A DNA stretch of 64,000 nt, taken from NCBI GenBank assembly GCA_039000515.1, contig JBCFYV010009882.1, positions 106,658,821-106,722,820 of the forward strand, read 5' to 3'. Shown here in pieces: positions 60,989-64,000 of this stretch; positions within the stretch are counted from its first letter, which is position 1; every line of letters begins with the position of its first letter. Source of the stretch: Timema cristinae (lineage: Eukaryota; Arthropoda; Insecta; Phasmatodea; Timematidae). The notes under the pieces were generated by a model. That model did no database searches, was not told where the DNA came from, and saw only the letters and a list, made by a program, of their open reading frames with translations. The translations under genes were made by a program, and so were the position numbers.

Positions 60989-62265
60989 ATGTCTATTCTA
61001 CAACCCCAGTCCTGCGAGTGTGCCAGCAGTGAACTCGATCTCTTTTCCGTCCCACCCACACAAACCAGTCTTGAAAGTGGGCAATGTCTCCAGTACAAAG
61101 CTGCCTCTTCCCTCACCGATGATTCACCTATCGAATCAACCGTTACTGGACAAGGCGAGTGCTATATCGATCTTTCCCAGGGCGGCCATCATGAAACCCA
61201 CGGTGGCGCATTCACAGAGGTGGATCAAATTGATCCCGTCAACAAATGGTTGCATTCGATATTCACACAGGTGGATGTTTTTTAAATAAAAAATTAGTCT
61301 CACCGCCCAGCAACACGTATGCTTATAGAGCGTACATTGAGACATTACTCAATCTCAACAGTGAAGCCAAAAGAACGCATTTGACTTGTGGTCTGTGGTT
61401 CGCACACAGCCCCGGAAACTTTGAAGAGGCTAACGCTGGCAACAAGGGATTTGAGGCCCGTTGCAGTCTCACCACAAAAATTAAGACGGTGGATCTTTTG
61501 GGGTATCTACACGGTGAGGTGTTTAACCAAGATAAATACCTTTTGAACGGCACCAAACTCAGAGTCAAGTTGGTCCGTTCCAGAGACGGGTTTAGTCTTA
61601 TGACAGTCCCTGAACTCCCTAACTTTAAGGTTCACATCGCCGAAGCCGGCCTTCTAGTGCGACGTGTCAAAGTAGCACCTTCTATTCTGCTGGCAAATGC
61701 CAAATCATTAAACGTCAGTCCCGCAAAGTATCCCATCACCCGTGTGGTAGTAAAAGCACTCACTATTCCTACGGGCGTGCAAGGGAAATCACTGGACAAC
61801 GTATTCACCGTACAGTTACCCAAACGATGCATCGTGGGATTTGTATCAAACGCTGCGTTCAATGGAGACGCCACCAAGAACCCGTTCAACTTTCAAACCT
61901 ATGGGATGAACCATTTCTCGCTGTACGTGGACGGGGAACAAGTACCGTCGAAACCGCTACAGCCCGATTTTTCAAACGGCAACTCTGTCATGTCCTACCA
62001 CACATTGTTTTCTGGAACGGGTATCTATTTCATGAACGAAGGTAGCAACATCGCACGGGAAGCCTTCCCTAAGGGATATTATCTGATGGCTTTCGATCTC
62101 ACACAAAATCTGTCCGCCCACATGTCATCGCATTGGAATTTGACGAAGCACGGCTCTCTGAGCATCGAAGTGAGCTTCACCAGAGCTCTCACCGAAACCG
62201 TCAACTGTATCGTGTACGGGGAGTTTGCCAACATCATCACCCTGAGAAGGACAGAAACGTCGTGA
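60989..62265 (+). pseudogene. Polinton major capsid protein (F54H12.2-like), one frameshift
   Basis: Double jelly-roll capsid protein in the family; NCBI-style annotation calls relatives F54H12.2-like after the C. elegans copy. The first frame (60989-61285) opens CECASSELDLFSVPPTQTSL and reaches NKWLHSIFTQVDVF; the second frame takes over at about 61280 (LNKKLVSPPSNTYAYRAY) and runs to 62265 with DKYLLNGTKLRVKLVRSRDG, PAKYPITRVVVKALTIP, KNPFNFQTYGMNHFSLYVDG and FSGTGIYFMNEG. About 425 codons in total. The break is in a run of six T; one missing T explains it. A -1 slip at TTTTTTA is an alternative. Otherwise the sequence is clean. Confidence 0.87.
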
Positions 62266-62322
62266 CCGATTATTGGAGTTAATATAAACGGCTTCCCACC
62301 CCTTTCCCCCATCATTTAAGCC

Positions 62323-62781
62323 ATGGACGTCATTGTGGATTTCCAGAGCTTCATAGACGACGGCAAACAGTTTATTGTCAAGGAACTAAGTGTTTTATCT
62401 GTATGCGGTACATTACTTCAACATTGGGTGTTAAAACCCCCATATGCTATCGAGGAACGTCCACCGATGCCAGAAAGAAAGCCGACTATATCGTCAACAA
62501 TCTGCACGGTGTTCCCTGGGATAGCGGTGATGTGGATTACAGCCTGCTAGAATCCCTCATCTCCCGTGCTACAACGCGTGCATAAACCGTCTACGTCAAG
62601 GGGGCAGAAAAGGAAAAGTTTCTAGTCAAATACACGTCTACACCCATCGTAGATGTGTACGACAGAGGTTGTTCCTCACTGAAAACACTTAAATTGGGCC
62701 GCACCATGTGCATGACACATAGTTCTGTATGGACTTTCTGTTCGGCCTCTATCGTTTGGGGACTTCGAGATTGGATGATTG
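62323..62781 (+). pseudogene. Conserved Polinton-associated protein, function unknown, broken
   Basis: Begins MDVIVDFQSFIDDGKQFIVK ELSVL, an opening with an acidic residue in a beta strand that recalls RNase H-fold nucleases, though I would not call it one. The first frame carries on to LLQHWVLKPPYAI; after a shift near 62450 the second frame continues KKADYIVNNLHGVPWDSGDV and LESLISRATTRA, meets a TAA at 62583-62585, and goes on with TVYVKGAEKEKFLV and a Cys/His-containing end (DRGCSSLKTL, MCMTHSSVWTFC). I recognise the FQSF...KEL start and GVPWDSGD from other invertebrate Polintons. It ends next to the protease start. Confidence 0.6.
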
Positions 62782-62784
62782 AAG

Positions 62785-63210
62785 ATGGACACGCACACTA
62801 TAAGACGTGCACTGAAAACAAACCCGTGGTTTCATTCTATACGGTCGGGTGTTTTCCCTGCTGATCAACTACCCGCAAGAATAGCTCGACCTGCCGCTCT
62901 AGTTATCAACACTGATCCACACACCAAGACTGGGACGCATTGGGTCGCCCTCCTTATCGACAAGAACGGCGTGGGAGAATATTTTGACAGTTATGGTTTT
63001 CCGCCCCTTATAAAGTCGCATCTGGCATTTATACGCAAAAACACTTCCCGCACGTCCCATTGTACGCTACAACTTCAAAGCATCGCCTCAGACGTTTTCG
63101 GCCATTACTGTCTCATGTACCTTCTCTATCGCGCCCAGAACATTCCGATGAAAACTTTCCTAAGCCTATTCTCGCCCACCAATGATCAGGCAACGACGCT
63201 AAGGTGGTGA
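62785..63210 (+). CDS. Polinton adenovirus-type cysteine protease (PRO), intact frame
   Basis: Maturation protease of the C5/Ulp1-like fold that processes capsid precursors. 141 residues from ATG 62785. Catalytic His in TKTGTHWVALLID, acidic residue in EYFDSYGFPPL, and nucleophile Cys in SDVFGHYCLMYLLYRAQN, in the expected order and spacing; the C-terminus has LFSPTNDQ. Length and ends suit a complete Polinton protease. Located right after the capsid genes, as in other members. A start at the in-frame TTG 62779 is not needed. Confidence 0.92.
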   Translation: MDTHTIRRALKTNPWFHSIRSGVFPADQLPARIARPAALVINTDPHTKTGTHWVALLIDKNGVGEYFDSYGFPPLIKSHLAFIRKNTSRTSHCTLQLQSIASDVFGHYCLMYLLYRAQNIPMKTFLSLFSPTNDQATTLRW

Positions 63211-63284
63211 GATATAACAACACATTTTTCAAGACTGTAGGGTCCTGCCGCCTTTCAAGAGGTTGCGTCCAAGCAGCGTGCGCC

Positions 63285-63292
63285 TATAAAAG
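63285..63292 (+). promoter_or_regulatory. TATA box for the next Polinton gene
   Basis: TATAAAAG in a GC-richer setting, 66 bases before the ATG at 63351, with initiator-like ccgaccataaccac about 30 bases downstream. It lies in the only sizeable gap (140 bases) between the downstream genes, suggesting a second transcription unit. Confidence 0.65.
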
Positions 63293-63350
63293 GGGCGTCC
63301 CGGTGGCGTGCCGACCATAACCACGACAGTCGTCGAAATGATCAAACATA

Positions 63351-64000
63351 ATGGAAGGTCAAGACGTTTGCGCCGGCAAAGCAAATCCGGTGAAGCCGCT
63401 CGCCATCACCAGTATTTTCATCACTTTGTTTCCACTGGACGAAGTCGACGCCAAGCAAGTAATCGTTGGCATGAGCGTTAAGAACAACTTCACGCCCTAT
63501 GTCCAGCTAGAAAAATGCGGAGGGAACTACGCGGTGTTCAACCATACAGAGTGGCAAGAACTGGGCAGCTACAAGTCGGTCATATCAAAGTTTTTCAGCA
63601 ACACGCAACCTCCTCAGAATATTAGTCTGACTAATCATGAAATCTCTCTAAGACGCATTTGCGGTGACCGTATGGTTGTCATCAGCTAGAAACAAGACGC
63701 CGGACTCAAAAGGGTTGCCTATCTGGCACCTATCTGGGCGCGTCTTTGTGATGTGTGGGACCTCATCGATATCACCGTCAACCGACGGGACATGTGGTTA
63801 ACACCCGTCGCACGCTATTGCAACGATTTGATCGACACATTCGTCATGGATTTGTACGACACGCTAAAAGAATCGGCGGATGTCGTTGACCTAGAACAGC
63901 CTAAGGTGGAAACGCACATCAGAAACCTGGATCTTATCAGTGCTACCTACTATACACGTCAAGTCGTTGGTTTGGACTATTATATGCTGGATTGTGAACT
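63351..64000 (+). pseudogene. Polinton protein of unknown function, internal stop, runs off the window
   Basis: Opens MEGQDVCAGKANPVKPLAIT and continues TLFPLDEVDAKQVIVGMSV, NNFTPYVQLEKCGG, FNHTEWQELGSYKSVI. A TAG at 63687-63689 interrupts the frame, which stays open afterwards (LKRVAYLAPIWARLCDVWDL, WLTPVARYCNDLIDTFVMDL) to the last base. I have a faint recollection of similar proteins in insect Polintons but cannot name a function. The ATPase and DNA polymerase B genes of the element are expected further right. Confidence 0.6.

Overview
The window is a transposon-rich, AT-rich stretch of an invertebrate nuclear genome, most likely an arthropod and possibly an insect. The evidence is an intron-containing mitochondrial-protein gene, tRNA-derived SINEs, Jockey-like and R1-like non-LTR retrotransposons, hAT DNA transposons and a Polinton/Maverick. 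No species can be named from the sequence.

The only host gene I can support is a TACO1/YebC-family gene on the minus strand. Exon 1 lies at 15586-15769, exon 2 at 5069-5181 and exon 3 at 1134-1270; the 3' half lies beyond the left edge. Its 10.4-kb first intron appears to use a GC donor and holds a dead R1-like retrotransposon split by a probable solo LTR. Its second intron holds SINEs and a hAT remnant.

From 16 to 21 kb there is AT-rich sequence with two full-length SINEs. From 21316 to 38163 the same 8.2-8.6 kb sequence occurs twice in tandem across a gap of exactly 100 N. Each copy has a 44/46-bp satellite, a 37-bp and a 30-bp minisatellite, a decayed LINE piece and SINEs. This looks like two contigs whose overlapping ends were not merged. 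The copies differ mainly in satellite length.

From 40.0 to about 51.6 kb lies a nest of mobile elements. An older Jockey-like LINE (minus strand) was hit by a SINE (41615-41870), by a nearly intact hAT transposon (42866-46663) and by a second, younger Jockey-like LINE (48219-51474). Each insertion has its own target-site duplication.

From about 53.8 kb to the right edge lies the left part of a Polinton/Maverick (adintovirus-like) element, with all genes on the plus strand. In order it has: a TATA promoter and a spliced acidic-protein gene, a small basic protein, a DNA-binding-like protein, an integrase with chromodomain, a penton-like minor capsid protein, a pVI-like basic protein, the major capsid protein (F54H12.2-like), an unknown protein, an adenovirus-type cysteine protease, then a second TATA promoter and an unknown protein that runs off the edge. 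ATPase and DNA polymerase B are not in the window and would be expected to the right. Several neighbouring genes overlap by ATGA or TAATG, as in compact viral genomes. Numerous stops and frameshifts show this copy is dead. Upstream and inside the long last intron are two arrays of tRNA T-arm-like (B-box) repeats whose role is unknown.
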